Origin: Chara braunii
Taxonomy: Eukaryota; Streptophyta; Charophyceae; Charales; Characeae
Direction: 5' to 3'
Assembly (NCBI GenBank): GCA_003427395.1
Contig: BFEA01000630.1
Span: forward strand, 448,358 to 498,241
Length of the DNA: 49,884 nt
In this document: piece by piece, positions 10,134 to 19,936 of the stretch
How the letters are laid out: every line of letters starts with the position of its first letter
How positions within the stretch are numbered: the first letter of the stretch is position 1
The notes under the pieces: model-generated
Seen by the model: only the letters and a program-made list of their open reading frames with translations
Databases searched by the model: none
Told to the model about the DNA's origin: nothing
Made by a program: the position numbers and the translations under genes

Positions 10134-11126
10134 TTAAACCACTAGTACCTCCGCCAGTGTTGGGAAATTTCGATGTTTTGGCCAATACCCGAACTTTTTG
10201 GGGGTGGGACACAGGGTCAGCAATGTCCCATAAATCTGAAATTTATAGTGCCGCGAGTGAACGGAAAAAGGGAAAAAGAAAAATGCTTTCTCTACTGCAA
10301 TGATGTCGTGCTGGGTAGTCCAAGAGGCCGTGCTCACAATCTTCCTCCATAGAATGCACCTTACAGGTAAGGCGGTCACATTCTGAATGTTACTGTTTTC
10401 NTTTTTTTCTTGGTCGTGTGTTTCTTATGAGTCCCCTGTCCGTGAATTGCTCAAGCTGTCCGTGATCTGCTCAAGCTGTGTTTTGTCAGAGAATTGTAAG
10501 GCTCATCACACTGGCACTTAGGGGAATGTATCCGGCCTGTATCCAGCCATTTTCACGGCCGGATCCATGTGCCCGTTTTTTTCCCCTTTTATTTTCTTTT
10601 TGGAATCTGACAACCTGGCCACGGGGCTGAGATGCCCTCATTGAGGGCACACTCACATTACCACTTCCAAGAATGTATACAACTGCAATCACGGCCAAAG
10701 CTTTGTTTCCTTTTTTTTTTTTTTCTTCTTTTCTGAGGTTCACGGCCGCAACTTTTCTTCTTCTTTTTTGTTTTTTTTTCCCTTTCCGTGAGAGTACCTG
10801 AAAGAAAACGGAGTGGTACCCAGGCTCGGCAAACTCGGAGCGCAGTGAAATTCAGGGTCAGAGGTACTGGTGGTTTAAAGCACTAGTACTGGTGGTTTAA
10901 AACACTAGTACTGGTGGTTTAAAGCACTAGTACCTCCGCCAGTGTTGGGAAATTAGGGAAAAGTGGATGTTTTCCCAAACTCCTGAAAATTCGGAGGCCG
11001 GGCCCGACGACGGCTGCCATTGATAAATCTGATCGGCGGCCGTCGTTTCGTTGCAGCCTCCGAAAAGGTCGGAGGCCCACCCAAGGCCCGCTATTTTCCC
11101 ACTCAGCAAAGGTATTAGTGGTTTAA
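10134..11126. mobile_element. TTAA-bounded composite insertion in LINE 1
   Basis: TTAA flanks the insertion at 10134-10137 and 11123-11126. The left tip is ACCACTAGTACCT; the right tip on the opposite strand is ACCACTAATACCT. Deleting the insert and one TTAA restores the LINE frame exactly (RKHAL continuing into TDYTTRLGYKRF), so this is a true insertion with a 4-bp target duplication. Three more TTAA sites at 10875, 10897 and 10919 divide it into element A (10138-10874), two 18-bp units and element B (10923-11122). A and B share the left end CACTAGTACCTCCGCCAGTG. No transposase is encoded. Position 10401 is an N. Confidence 0.85.
10875..10922. repeat. 22-bp repeats made only of element tips
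   Basis: TTAA recurs at 10875, 10897 and 10919, exactly 22 bp apart. Each 18-bp spacer is a left tip (CACTAGTAC) fused to a right tip (TGGTGGT), so each unit is almost a transposon with no interior. The two spacers differ at one position. Confidence 0.9.
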
Positions 11127-11640
11127 CAGACTACACAACCAGACTAGGATATAAACGATTCAACAAACATCAACCAGTTTCATCAATAATTTAAAAAAAA
11201 ATGGGAAAAACATGAGAACACACGTGATGGTTCAGTGGACCCCCCCACTGACCCACAATCTTTGGCACTAGACCATCAAACTAGCAAGCCTCCTCTGACT
11301 TATAGCATTCAGAGCAGTTCCGGTAAATCAATGGCTAGCCCAGAGAAGAAGCAAGGAAAACCGAACAGAACAGTCAATCTGGTGCAAGGTATGTAATACA
11401 CAATCCGAGAATCTCTTAACCACTGCTTCTTAAATTGTGAGCACGCAAAACAGCTGTGGCTAGACATAGAACTCTCATGGCGTACTTCATCCAACAGAAG
11501 CATACTCATAAACCCGTCCACCATATTCCCTCACTTAGATCAAGCCCCACCACTCAAAAGTTTTGACCTCTTCCTCTTTTCCTTAATCAAAAAAGGCTAC
11601 TTATGGGCCATTTGGAAAAGGAGGTGCCGTTATCGGGGCA
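11127..11640 (+). pseudogene. LINE 1 ORF2 C-terminus with zinc-binding motif
   Basis: The frame resumes directly after the second TTAA as TDYTTRLGYKRFNKHQP. Further on, WCKVCN (about 11380) and, after a shift, SLNHCFLNCEHAKQLW (about 11414-11460) form the Cys/His zinc-binding C-terminus (zf-RVT type) found in plant LINE ORF2 proteins. FDLFLFSLIKKGYLWAIWKRR ends the readable part at about 11625. Frameshifts are present. LINE 2 has the equivalent WCQWCQ...ETIEHVF. Confidence 0.75.
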
Positions 11641-12180
11641 AACACCCTGACAAGGGTATTTGTCGGGGATTTTAAAACGTCGAGCACTGTCTGACTCTTC
11701 TCGTTGAATTGAAGGACTTGATGAGACTAACGTTTGTCAAAAGTTTATTCAGACTTGACCTATGATCAGGAAACTAAAACTTTTAGAACCCTAATCCGGA
11801 CGCTTGCAGCATCCGAGAGTAATGGCAGTAATCGGCAGTGCTGCTTTTTTGTCGAGGTTGTAGAGGTGTGTGGACATGGGAATGATGAGGTCAAACCTAT
11901 TCTATTTCAAATAATGACGTGTGGTGCTTAACAACCGCGCGATTCAGAGGCCAACTAGGCTAAAAAGAGGGATGCACCGGGTATCGGGGCCGCGGCGCGG
12001 GAGGAATAGGAAGCCTATTTTTGTTTTCCCGAGTCACGAGATTTGACTCTGTCCGGAGCCCGGACCCGAATTTACGGCTAAAAGGGTGGCTCATCGGACC
12101 TACCAGGCTAAGCCCAGCCGGTTAGATGGCGGGGCAACGCCCGTTTGGCTAGGTGATGCAGATTGGGGTTGCCTAGTCCC
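11625..12180 (+). mobile_element. LTR-like block, possible 5' end of an LTR element
   Basis: A hairpin-forming segment at 11638-11673 (core ACCCTGACAAGGGT) matches, with scattered changes, the minus-strand segment 48513-48477. The similarity continues loosely (CGTTGAATTGAAGG...TTGATGAGA against a like order on the other copy). A possible TG start lies at 11625. The rest to 12180 has no coding signal. The family is not recognised. Confidence 0.4.
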
Positions 12181-12424
12181 AAAAAGGGGTGACCTACTGG
12201 GCAGCAACTCTTCAAATAGAAGAGTTGCGAGTCTATCTTCCGTGAAAAGGAGCTAGCCCAATAGGTTACAGTATCAAGCTTTCAAGTACCAGGCGTTCGG
12301 ATTGAACTCCACAACACCCTACTGGGCCAGCTCCTTTTGGAGCAGCCCAACGTGAGGGTAGTTGGGCGCGATCGATTTCGGTCGTGCGATCTTCCAGATC
12401 GCGCGGCTGAAATCAGCCGCGGTA
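12180..12424 (+). repeat. Dense run of hairpin-forming sequences
   Basis: A nested hairpin has inner arms GCAACTCTTC/GAAGAGTTGC (12204-12228) and outer arms ACCTACTGGGC/GCCCAATAGGT (12191-12268). The outer right arm also pairs with 12318-12338. Three tight stems follow: 12366-12387 (10 pairs if G-U is allowed on +), 12386-12402 (7 bp, loop TCC) and 12403-12420 (8 bp). This density suggests origin from a structured RNA, but no known RNA family was recognised. Confidence 0.55.
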
Positions 12425-12479
12425 AGATCAACATGGCCCCTGCGCAAGGATGACACGCATAAATCGAGAAATGGCCCAA
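12425..12479 (+). pseudogene. U6 snRNA fragment (3' half)
   Basis: About 55 bases match the central and 3' part of U6 spliceosomal RNA: CATGGCCCCTGCGC, AAGGATGACACGCA and AAATCGAGAAATGG. The 5' stem-loop and the ACAGAGA region are missing. The sequence runs straight into an antisense tRNA-like sequence, so it is a chimeric retrocopy and not a gene. It shares the variant ACGCATAAATCG with the copy at 26770. Confidence 0.9.
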
Positions 12480-12551
12480 GTTTCGTCTCGATCCCAGGCC
12501 GGGATCGAACTCGGGTCTATATTTCAACAGTTCGTGGGTGCGCCACGAAAC
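12480..12551 (-). pseudogene. tRNA-like sequence, possible SINE head
   Basis: On the minus strand, 72 bases are closed by a perfect 7-bp acceptor-like stem, GTTTCGT (12551-12545) with ACGAAAC (12486-12480). A box-A-like GTGGCGCACCCACG lies at 12545-12532 and a box-B-like GAGTTCGATCC at 12512-12502, at tRNA-like spacing. The D, anticodon and T arms are not clean cloverleaf arms, so this is a tRNA-derived relic and not a working tRNA. It is antisense to the U6 fragment beside it. Confidence 0.5.
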
Positions 12552-12575
12552 GGGGCACGACCGTTGGCCTAAAGC

Positions 12576-12591
12576 AAAAAAAAAAAAAAAA
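12576..12591 (+). other. A16 tract after the U6/tRNA-like chimera
   Basis: The poly-A run lies about 25 bp after the tRNA-like sequence, where the tail of a + strand retrocopy would be. No clear target duplication was found. Confidence 0.5.
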
Positions 12592-12613
12592 CTAAGAACT
12601 AAACTAAGACGAA

Positions 12614-12660
12614 GCGCCGGATGGCGCAGCAGGAAGTGATTGGGGCGTTTCAGCCCCACT
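12614..12660 (+). other. Box-A-like sequence with short stem
   Basis: TGGCGCAGCAGG at 12622-12633 fits the tRNA box A consensus. TGGGGC/GCCCCA at 12641-12658 forms a 6-bp stem. No box B was found downstream, so at most a tRNA 5' fragment is present. Confidence 0.3.
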
Positions 12661-13760
12661 GCACTTGACAACACCCGAAAAAACGGGCGACTGTTTTTTG
12701 CAACGAGGTAAGTTTTCTTTTTTTTCTTTTTTATTTTTCTTTTTTTTCTTTTTTATTTTTCTTTTCTTCTTTTTAGGTTTATTCTTTGAGATTTGTTTTA
12801 GATTTCTTTAGTTTTATTTCTTCTTTTTTTTGGATTCTTTAAATTTTGTTTTTTGTCTTATTTGTTGTGATCCCACTATGGTGCCCATTCGTTTAGACGA
12901 ACGGGCTGCTACTGTTGATAGGATAAGCAAATGGGGAATGAATGTGCTGCCCAAACACGGGCATATGCACCTTCGGCCAGCCACAATGACTGTGCCACTA
13001 CTTTGCTTGCGCCGATGGAATCGTGTTGTGCCCATTGAAATGGGCAAGACTGTGACCAACTGTTTTGTCGGACTTTCATTAACTTATCAGGAGGTTGAAC
13101 CTCGACAGTCTGTACGAGTGTTTGTGTAGGATGAGCAAAATCGAATGAACCTGCCACTAGGGCAGGGGGGACTACACTGCCATACTTTTTGTTTTTTTTG
13201 TGGTTCCCCTCCCTTTTTCCCTGAAGGTTGAGTTCCGCGCCCATCCGTTTGAAGAATGGGCTGCAGAACGACGCCGTACCTGGTGCCGTTTGCACTTGGG
13301 TACGGGCACGCGGGGCAGGAAAAGAAATACCCTGCTAAGCTTTACTCTAATTCGGCTATGTGAAGTGACTATGAGAGGCTGGCCGTTTGAGTTGCCCTTG
13401 CACAGGGAAAAACGAAGGGGGGGTAAAAGGAAAGGAGAGAAAAGAAAGGGAAAAAAAAAAGAGAAGTTAACGGCCGCGAATATGGTCGCGGCCTCGGAAC
13501 AGGTGCAGCCCCCAGAAAGTTATAGGGGGTGATGAGACTGCGCCTGTTCGTTTTTTGAACAAGCTGCAGCCTGGCTGGGTACAACCATTTCTTGGAGCAT
13601 GTGGCCTGCATGGAAGGCCAGGTGCCTCCGGGAATGGATGACCTTGGTTCCCCTAGGGAAAAACCAAGGCACTAAGCTCCAGGCCGTTGATTTAGATCGA
13701 GGGCCAGGAGCACTGACGAATTTTGCCTGGCTGTTGGCAAAGCAGCTGCCCACATGCCTT
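12661..13760 (+). other. Non-coding repeat block with palindromic duplicates
   Basis: T-rich to about 12840. The segments at 12881-12910 and 13236-13266 are diverged copies of one unit (GCCCAT..CGTTT..GAA.GGGCTGC). The first forms a stem (CCCATTCGT/ACGAACGGG). Bases 13045-13130 match 40195-40265. A purine-rich stretch follows at 13400-13470. No credible coding frame was seen. Confidence 0.5.
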
Positions 13761-13763
13761 TAG

Positions 13764-13780
13764 CTGGCTATAAAAGCCAG
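13764..13780 (+). promoter_or_regulatory. TATA box framed by a perfect inverted repeat
   Basis: TATAAAAG at 13769-13776 is a strong RNA polymerase II TATA match. It sits inside CTGGCTATAAAAGCCAG, with 6-bp arms around it. It is probably an LTR promoter of the surrounding repeat. No transcript evidence is available. Confidence 0.5.
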
Positions 13781-13989
13781 GACTCCACCCGGCAGCCTCA
13801 CACTTGTGGCAGTGCTGATGGGACATTCACTTGGGTGAATGCTGGCTGGTTGTTGCATGCTGCTGGAGAGGAGATGTTGCTGGTGGAGTGGAGGTCTGCA
13901 GAGAGTTGGAGGAGGAGAAGGGAGGCAGTCATAGCTGAGGGCTGGGAGCTTTTTGCCCCACTCTTGTGTGTACGCTATGTGTGTGGGCA

Positions 13990-14340
13990 GGTGCTGCGCC
14001 CGTAAGGAGGCGGCAACGGCACTTTCGGTGGGGAAGTGCCACCAATTTTTTTGGCAAGGCAGCAGCAACACTTCGGTGGGGAAGTGCTGCCCATTTTTTT
14101 TGGCACGACGGTAGTGGAACTTCAGTAGGGAGGTACTGCTTGACTAGTGGCGCGACGGTATCAAGGCCTTCTTAAGGGGAAGTGCTGTCCGTTTGGAGGC
14201 ACGACAATGGCGAAAGTTTTAGTAGGGCAGTTATACTTCCGAAATTACGGCGCAGCCGGGTTGTTAACGAGTTGTTTCTGGTAAGGGAGGTGCTGCCGGA
14301 GTGTCGGCTTGTCAACGGCGTTATGTTCAAGGGGTTGTGC
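13990..14340 (+). repeat. Degenerate ~55-60-bp repeats carrying GGGAAGTGCTGCC
   Basis: At least five units repeat a GGCA(CG)ACGG.. opening and a GGGGAAGTGCTGCC-like core, separated by short T-rich stretches. The reverse complement of the core, GGCAGCACTTCCC, recurs in the 43.84-44.40 kb array, so the two blocks are probably relatives in opposite orientation. Confidence 0.6.
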
Positions 14341-16212
14341 TGCCGAAAATTTGCAGCGCGGTGGAGTCGTTATTTTTGTGTGTGATTAAGCGGTGATGCC
14401 ACACGATGGCATGGTACCGGGTTTGACGGCGTGGCGAGTGAGCATTTAATTTTTGAGGTGCACGGTGATGGTGGACCATTCTGGCATGATCCGACGGGAG
14501 TATGGGCACTAGTGCGTGGACCGGTGGCATGAAGAGAGTGCGGAGTGAATGCGCGCGACGGTGGCTATTAGAGTGCGGTACATGCGGTTTTTAGCTAGGG
14601 CCACCTTTATCTTTTTTTTGATGCACGTAGGGCGAGCGGTTTTGAGTTCTGAACCATCAGGTGTTGCGGCGATCATGTGGGACCGCCCAAGATCACTTGG
14701 GACCATTCTGGGACCAGGTGGGACTGATTTTGAGATTGGGACCGACAAGTTGGTGTGGTTATTGTGAGCGGATTGGTAGTTTGAAGTGGTGTGGATCTGC
14801 GAGCTGGTTTGGAAATATTCTTGGTGGTCAAGGTGCGATTGGGTCTGCGTAGGGACTGTCCGAGATGTTGGGACGACGTGGGACTTGACTTTGAGAACAC
14901 CCTCGTAGAGGATTATCTTAGCGAGTCTTTTCAGTGAACCTGACCCTTGATCATTCAGACACTTTGAGAAGAGGCGGACTGTGGTTCATGAGAAAGGCCA
15001 CAACTTGTGGAGTTGTGAGCCACATATTTTCATATTCTACGGCGGTTATTATCTTTTGATGGAAATATTACTTGGCTTTTCTTGAGTGAGCCGGACCAAA
15101 CTTCACTCAAGGTCAGTCAGTTGATTGACTCAGACTTCCTTTCACATCTGTGTGAACCCACACTTGCTTGACCCTGTTGTTTTGAAAGAAAAGGTAGAGG
15201 AAAGTTGTGCGAGTCATGCATGTGAATGGAAAAAGTCTGACTGAGTATGAGATTGTGCTGGTTTCCTTTGAACTTGTTTGTTTTGCTTTGCGGTCTGTGC
15301 AGGTAGGTAGCAGAGTGCTTGCAAAGGAGATTGATTATGCCTATTTGAGATGTGAAGAAAAGGATTGTCTTCTTTCTACCTTTCACTTGCCTGTTGTCAA
15401 AGTGAACTTGTTGTTTTGAAAAAGATTAATTCAGTGCGTGTTGTAAAATGAATTCGATTGAAATAAAGTAGATAAGGTCAAAAGAACTTAGCCTTTCCCG
15501 AGGATTGACCCTTTCTATCCCGAATGACCCTATCTACCTATACCTGTCCAAATGATTCTCATTCTCTATCTCTTCTTAACTCTTTTCGTTCGAGTTACCT
15601 TGGGCTAGAGAGGATGGGAACAACTGAAAATTTACTGGTGGTGGACACTCTCTCCCTTTCAAGGAAGCATTTGGGGCGGGGGTTCGTGGCTTTAGGAGCC
15701 GACCCTGTTATCGACCCAGAGTGGACCGTTCTACCGGGGGGTGCTTGTCGATTCAGTGGAGACAGCCCAACTTTTGAGAACCGAGTCTTGTGCTCGGGCG
15801 AGGAGTACCCCAAACCACTTCCTAGCGGGAGAGACATGCAACACTTCAAGCAATGTACCTGATTGAGAATCATTTGCAAAGCACCCTGTCGTCCAAGAAG
15901 AAAAGAAATGTATGGAGACGGTTGTGGGTGCCTAATCTTAGGTCGGCGGTAGGATGGAATGAATGACTTTGGCAACACATTTCATCAAGTCAAAACTAAG
16001 GCAACCGATTACCTTGTCGGCTGCATCAATGCTATTGTCGGTAGCCAACTCCTTGTTGGCGGTTGTACCCCGCCACCCGATCGGGCCCCCCTTAACCCCG
16101 TCTGCTCTACCCCCTGTCCCGATCTTGATCCTCGCACTTCCTCCCGACCCCTTCCCCTGACTCACCCGTCTTGGCCCGGCTCCACTCCTCCCCTCTGCTC
16201 AGTCCATCTTCG

Positions 16213-16213
<1 letters not shown>
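14341..16213. other. Stretch without recognised genes
   Basis: AT-moderate repeat-like DNA. An AATAAA occurs at about 15458. A + strand open frame at 15524-15862 (112 codons) has balanced composition but no motif I recognise. Bases 16060-16210 become strongly C-rich on + approaching the poly-C tract. Confidence 0.4.
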
Positions 16214-16281
<68 letters not shown>

Positions 16282-16302
16282 CTCTCCCCCCCCCCCCCCC
16301 CC
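16214..16302. repeat. Poly-C tract of about 89 bases with few interruptions
   Basis: An uninterrupted C run of about 65 bases (16214-16278), then a short CTCCCTCT break, then a second C run to about 16302. A run this long is rare and hard to sequence. It may be a real G-quadruplex-forming tract or a gap-closing artefact, as a second C run borders the N gap at 16729. Confidence 0.9.
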
Positions 16303-16816
16303 ACCCTTGCAATCTAACGATTCTACCATTGGGCAGTTTGTGGATCAACACCTTTCTATCACAATTGAACTGAGATTGATCGACCTCGAGGTAGTACATA
16401 CCTAGCAACATGTCAAACGGCAGTTCGTCGCTAACGAGGAGTGAGATTTTGTGTCTCACTTCCCCTCCTCCATAAGAGAAGGTACAAACTACGTCCTTGA
16501 CATAGTCTTTAACTACCATTTGGTGCTTGTTGGCTAGCGTAGAAGCTACAGTTCTGCTAAGCCGCTGCACTTGGTCCCCTAAGTGCAGTATGTCCACACA
16601 AGCACGACTGATGAAATTCCGTGTAGAGCCTATGTCTGCGAAGGCACCCACTTTGTGGCCACCTACATTGGCCTCTACCACGAAATGTTCACCCTTAGGA
16701 CCTCTACTGATCATCACCCAAGAGTCCCNNNNNNNNCCCCCCCCCCCCCGACAAATCCAGTGGGAAACAGTGACGACAGGCAGGACCGGGCCAATGCTTG
16801 GGCCAACCTCTGACAA
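16303..16816 (-). pseudogene. Ty3/gypsy-type retropepsin fragment
   Basis: The minus-strand translation has the retroviral-type aspartic protease fold pattern of plant gypsy elements. It reads EANVGGHKVGAFADIGSTRNFIS, interrupted here only for length, then LPFDMLLGMYYL, the second conserved block. The active site reads D-I-G-S instead of the usual D-S/T-G-A, so catalysis is doubtful. The fragment is bounded by C tracts on both sides, and an N gap (16729-16736) lies inside its upstream end. No RT follows. It sits alone between LTR-like sequence and LINE 2. Confidence 0.75.
16729..16736. other. Assembly gap of eight N next to a C run
   Basis: Eight undetermined bases are followed by 13 C. The gap size is nominal and the local order may be wrong. 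Confidence 0.95.
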
Positions 16817-16947
16817 ACCTCAGCACAAATTACCCAGATGTTAATAATGACAGGCATCTCCATGTAACCTCATCATAGCATACATAGTAGGGGATAGCAA
16901 AAGACAGCCTTTTTGTGCAAACCTGATACACCCAACACAAAGTAAGC

Positions 16948-18198
16948 ATGGCAAGCCTGAAAAACGAAGCAAGGAAGAGAAATGGTAAGAGTCGTGCACG
17001 AACCATCTGGTACCAGGGTGCCATGGGACACCATTCGTGCGACTGGAGACCCCGACGCAGGACGGAAAGGATGGAGGCAGGGACCATGGAAGAAGCCTCC
17101 TCCTCCCACTCTCCCTTCCCGGAGCCACAATCCCGATCATCTCCCTCCTCAGCAAAGCTATTAGAAGAACTGAAGGAAATGAAGGAACCTCAGGGGTCCC
17201 CCCCGTCATGGGCTGACTAGCTCAAGAAGATGTACTCAGGACAGACTTTGTCGGTTAAGAGAGATGGAGAGGGGGAGGTCGCCTTGGAAATCCCGCTGGA
17301 TAACCTAACCACAGCTTCAGGCTTCTTCCTTGCAAAGTTCCTGACAAACCCAGAAGACAAGATAATCAGTCAGGGGGGCAAAAAACACAAGGTCAAGACC
17401 CTCCCTAACAACAAGATCAAGGAAAGGGACACAATTTATACCGGCTATGCCAGTACCTGGGTCTTCTACGATGACGCCGCCTACAAATCGGCCAATGATA
17501 AGGTAGGGTGGATTAGGAAGCGCCTCGTCACCTTGAGGAGGGATCACGAGACTTCTTTCTAATCCAACCTATCTCATCGACGGTCTTCACAGTGATTTGT
17601 ATGTTCGATTCGGATAAGTGAATCATGGACTCCTGGCGCAGCATACCTTGGGGGCGCTCTGAGGTCCGTATTTTCCCCTGGTCCCCTACGAAACAATCGA
17701 AACCGGAGGAGAAGCGGGAACAACTAATGACGGACCACTACTGGGTGGAATTCCGCCATGTGCCCATTGGAATTCAAGGGGGCTTCGTACAAGAACTTGC
17801 CCAAAAATACGAGATCATCGACTTTATCGACCATCTCCCCCCCCACGTGGCCCCAATCGACCCTCCCCCCCCCCACGTGGTCCCAAGGGATGATTATCTC
17901 ATGGTGGCCCTGGACATCCCCAACGGGCACATCTTCACCATCGACGATGTCATCCTCTTTCGGGTGGGGGGGAAGGAAGACAGCGCACAAAACACGACCT
18001 TGGTGTTTCAAATGCCAAGCGTACGGTCACCTTCCCTTAGACTCAGACTGCCCCCACCATCCGACCAAAAGAATCAGATCCACGGGCCGACTGTTACGAG
18101 ACCCATTCAAAGACACATGGTGGAGGACTGTGGACGCAGAACACGAAGGATGGGTCTACGTGGATGAGCCCCGAGAAGGAGGAGGGATAAGGGGATGA
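16948..18198 (+). pseudogene. LINE 2 ORF1 (gag-like nucleic-acid-binding protein)
   Basis: ORF1 proteins of LINEs coat the element RNA. The pieces are a polar N-terminus (16948-17220), a ~110-residue segment at 17230-17562 (STWVFYDDAAYKSA, similar in style to plant DUF4283 regions) and 17625-17990 (IFPWSP..., then VPIGIQGGFVQELAQKY). After a frameshift, WCFKCQAYGHLPLDSDC (18001-18051) forms a CX2CX4HX6C knuckle, a wider last spacing than the standard CCHC. At least two frame breaks. The DUF4283-plus-knuckle assignment is by pattern only. Confidence 0.7.
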
Positions 18199-18273
18199 GA
18201 ATGGGAAAGGGGGGAAGCAGTAAATTGGAATACCAAACCACTAGACGAGTGGACCCCCCCTAAATCGGGGGAA

Positions 18274-19840
18274 GTGCATATGGGAAAGACCCTTCCCCCC
18301 CCCACAAAAGATGATCCTGCACCAGTCAACAAACGGGCCATGGTAGCCACAACATCGGGAACAGCGGGGAACGAGCTGCCCCGGACAGAACCCAGGCCCC
18401 CAGATTTCATCACTCCGACAGACATGCGAGAACTATGGCATACCGCAGCCGCAAAGAAGAAAGCATCCCCCAACAAAAAAAGTAAGTTGCCAAACGATTC
18501 ACAAACCCCCAAAACGGACAACCGCTTCCAGGTCTTGACTACGAAAACAGGGAATAAACAAGTAGCAACACAACAGTCGGGGGAACCAGGGCAACACGAA
18601 CAGAAGGAGGGAGGAGGGAAGGACAAGGATTACAAAAGACAGGCGGAAAAAGGGGGAAGAGGTGGAGGAGGTAAGATACCCTCGGGAGAAGTAAACGAGG
18701 TTCAGAGAAGCGAAAAGGAAGGGGAAGAAGGAGGAGGAATAACACCAAGGGCCCAGGAGGAGGGAGCCCACCAGATGACAAGGCAACACACCACAGGGAA
18801 GGGAGCAGCAGGGGATCCTGCTCCACAACACCCGAATACCCCCCCCCCCTCCATACCAGTAAAGAAGCTCCCCCCGGAATGGACCCCTTTTTCCAAGCCT
18901 TTGGACCTCAACCCATGGAATGGGAGCCACAGGCAACCCCCTCGGACGAGGAAATGACGGACAACACCCCGGAGGGCTGGGGATCGCAAGGGGAAGGAGA
19001 TGTTGAGACCAGGCTAAGGCACCTAGCAGAAGGGCTAATCAGCCAACTCCAGGGCCTCTATACTGGCCAATCAGAAACATATTGGGATGAGGCCTATGTA
19101 CAACTCTTCTCACCACTGGATGAGAGCCCCAGCATGAAACAGGTCCTAGATCAAGGCCCATCTCCGGATGCGGATTGGCAACAGGTACTGAACCGAATCT
19201 GGAATACTGTACACAAAAATTGCAGCCCCCCACCACTACAGAAACACCAAACACAGCTAGAGAGACAGATAAGCCCCCTCCACACCCCCCCGACCACCCA
19301 CCCCCGGACGAGGGCACACAACAAGCCCTGCATGTTCCTCGCCCCGAACACGGAGTGAGAGAAACACCAAGGGCAGAGGAGACTGGCCTTTCCAAGGGGG
19401 CCAAACTGCGCCACCTGATCGAAAAAGGCTTATACCACAAAAGCCTGCCGAAGGGGGACAAAGTACTAGTCTTACCAATTAGGAAAAAGACTGGGAAGTG
19501 GGAATTGGGCCTGTCACCCGCCGAGTCTGAGGACCCATACACCCCCGCCTACGGAGGAATGACACTTCACGGGTGGCACATGCGGAGGGACGGTGAACTA
19601 AAGACCCACGAAGTTACGGAATTTATCGCTAGCCATTATGAACCAGGGGCAATGGCTACCATTAGTGTATCAACGGAAGGCCTGAAGATGGCCTACAAAG
19701 ACCTTTACGTGAGATTCGAAGAGAATAAGGAGGTAGGGCTGCAATGGCACAAACACAATACGCTCTTGGATATCCTAAGTTCAAACCGAGCAGTGCCTGG
19801 TCGACTGACGAGTTACTCACATGCGTCTGTGCGCTCCTAA
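18274..19840 (+). pseudogene. LINE 2 ORF1/ORF2 linker, low-complexity polar region
   Basis: Open frames at 18274-18957, 18879-19358 and 19175-19840 overlap and carry long Lys, Gln, Gly and Pro stretches. The last (KLRHLIEKGLYHKSLPKGDK...) looks globular and may be the N-terminal extension of ORF2. The frames are shifted against each other, so the ancestral protein is broken. No catalytic motif. Confidence 0.55.
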
Positions 19841-19936
19841 GGAAAAACATCCTCAATAAGGGGGTAGATTGGGAGGCATAGGACTGGACACAACTCCTTA
19901 ACTGATAGGAAGGGCGGAGGGGTTATCTAACACACG

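Larger units (their letters stand above)
6467..11640 (+). mobile_element. LINE 1: decayed L1-like non-LTR retrotransposon
   Basis: The order is AP endonuclease, reverse transcriptase, a C-terminal region and a zinc-knuckle-like C-terminus, as in ORF2 of plant L1-type elements. Several frameshifts and stops break it. It is split by a TTAA-bounded composite at 10134-11126. No poly-A end is seen: coding similarity stops near 11635, where an LTR-like block begins. The true 5' end is not visible because the TTAA-bounded element abuts it. Its C-rich, G-poor + strand contrasts with LINE 2. Confidence 0.85.

Noticed and set aside
12425-12479. Functional U6 gene
   Set aside because: Only the 3' half is present, fused to other sequence, without a T-run terminator.
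15524-15862. 112-codon + frame
   Set aside because: Balanced composition but no recognised domain and repeat surroundings; left as unassigned rather than called a gene.
16107-16304. Minus-strand poly-Gly protein
   Set aside because: It is the translation of a homopolymer C tract.
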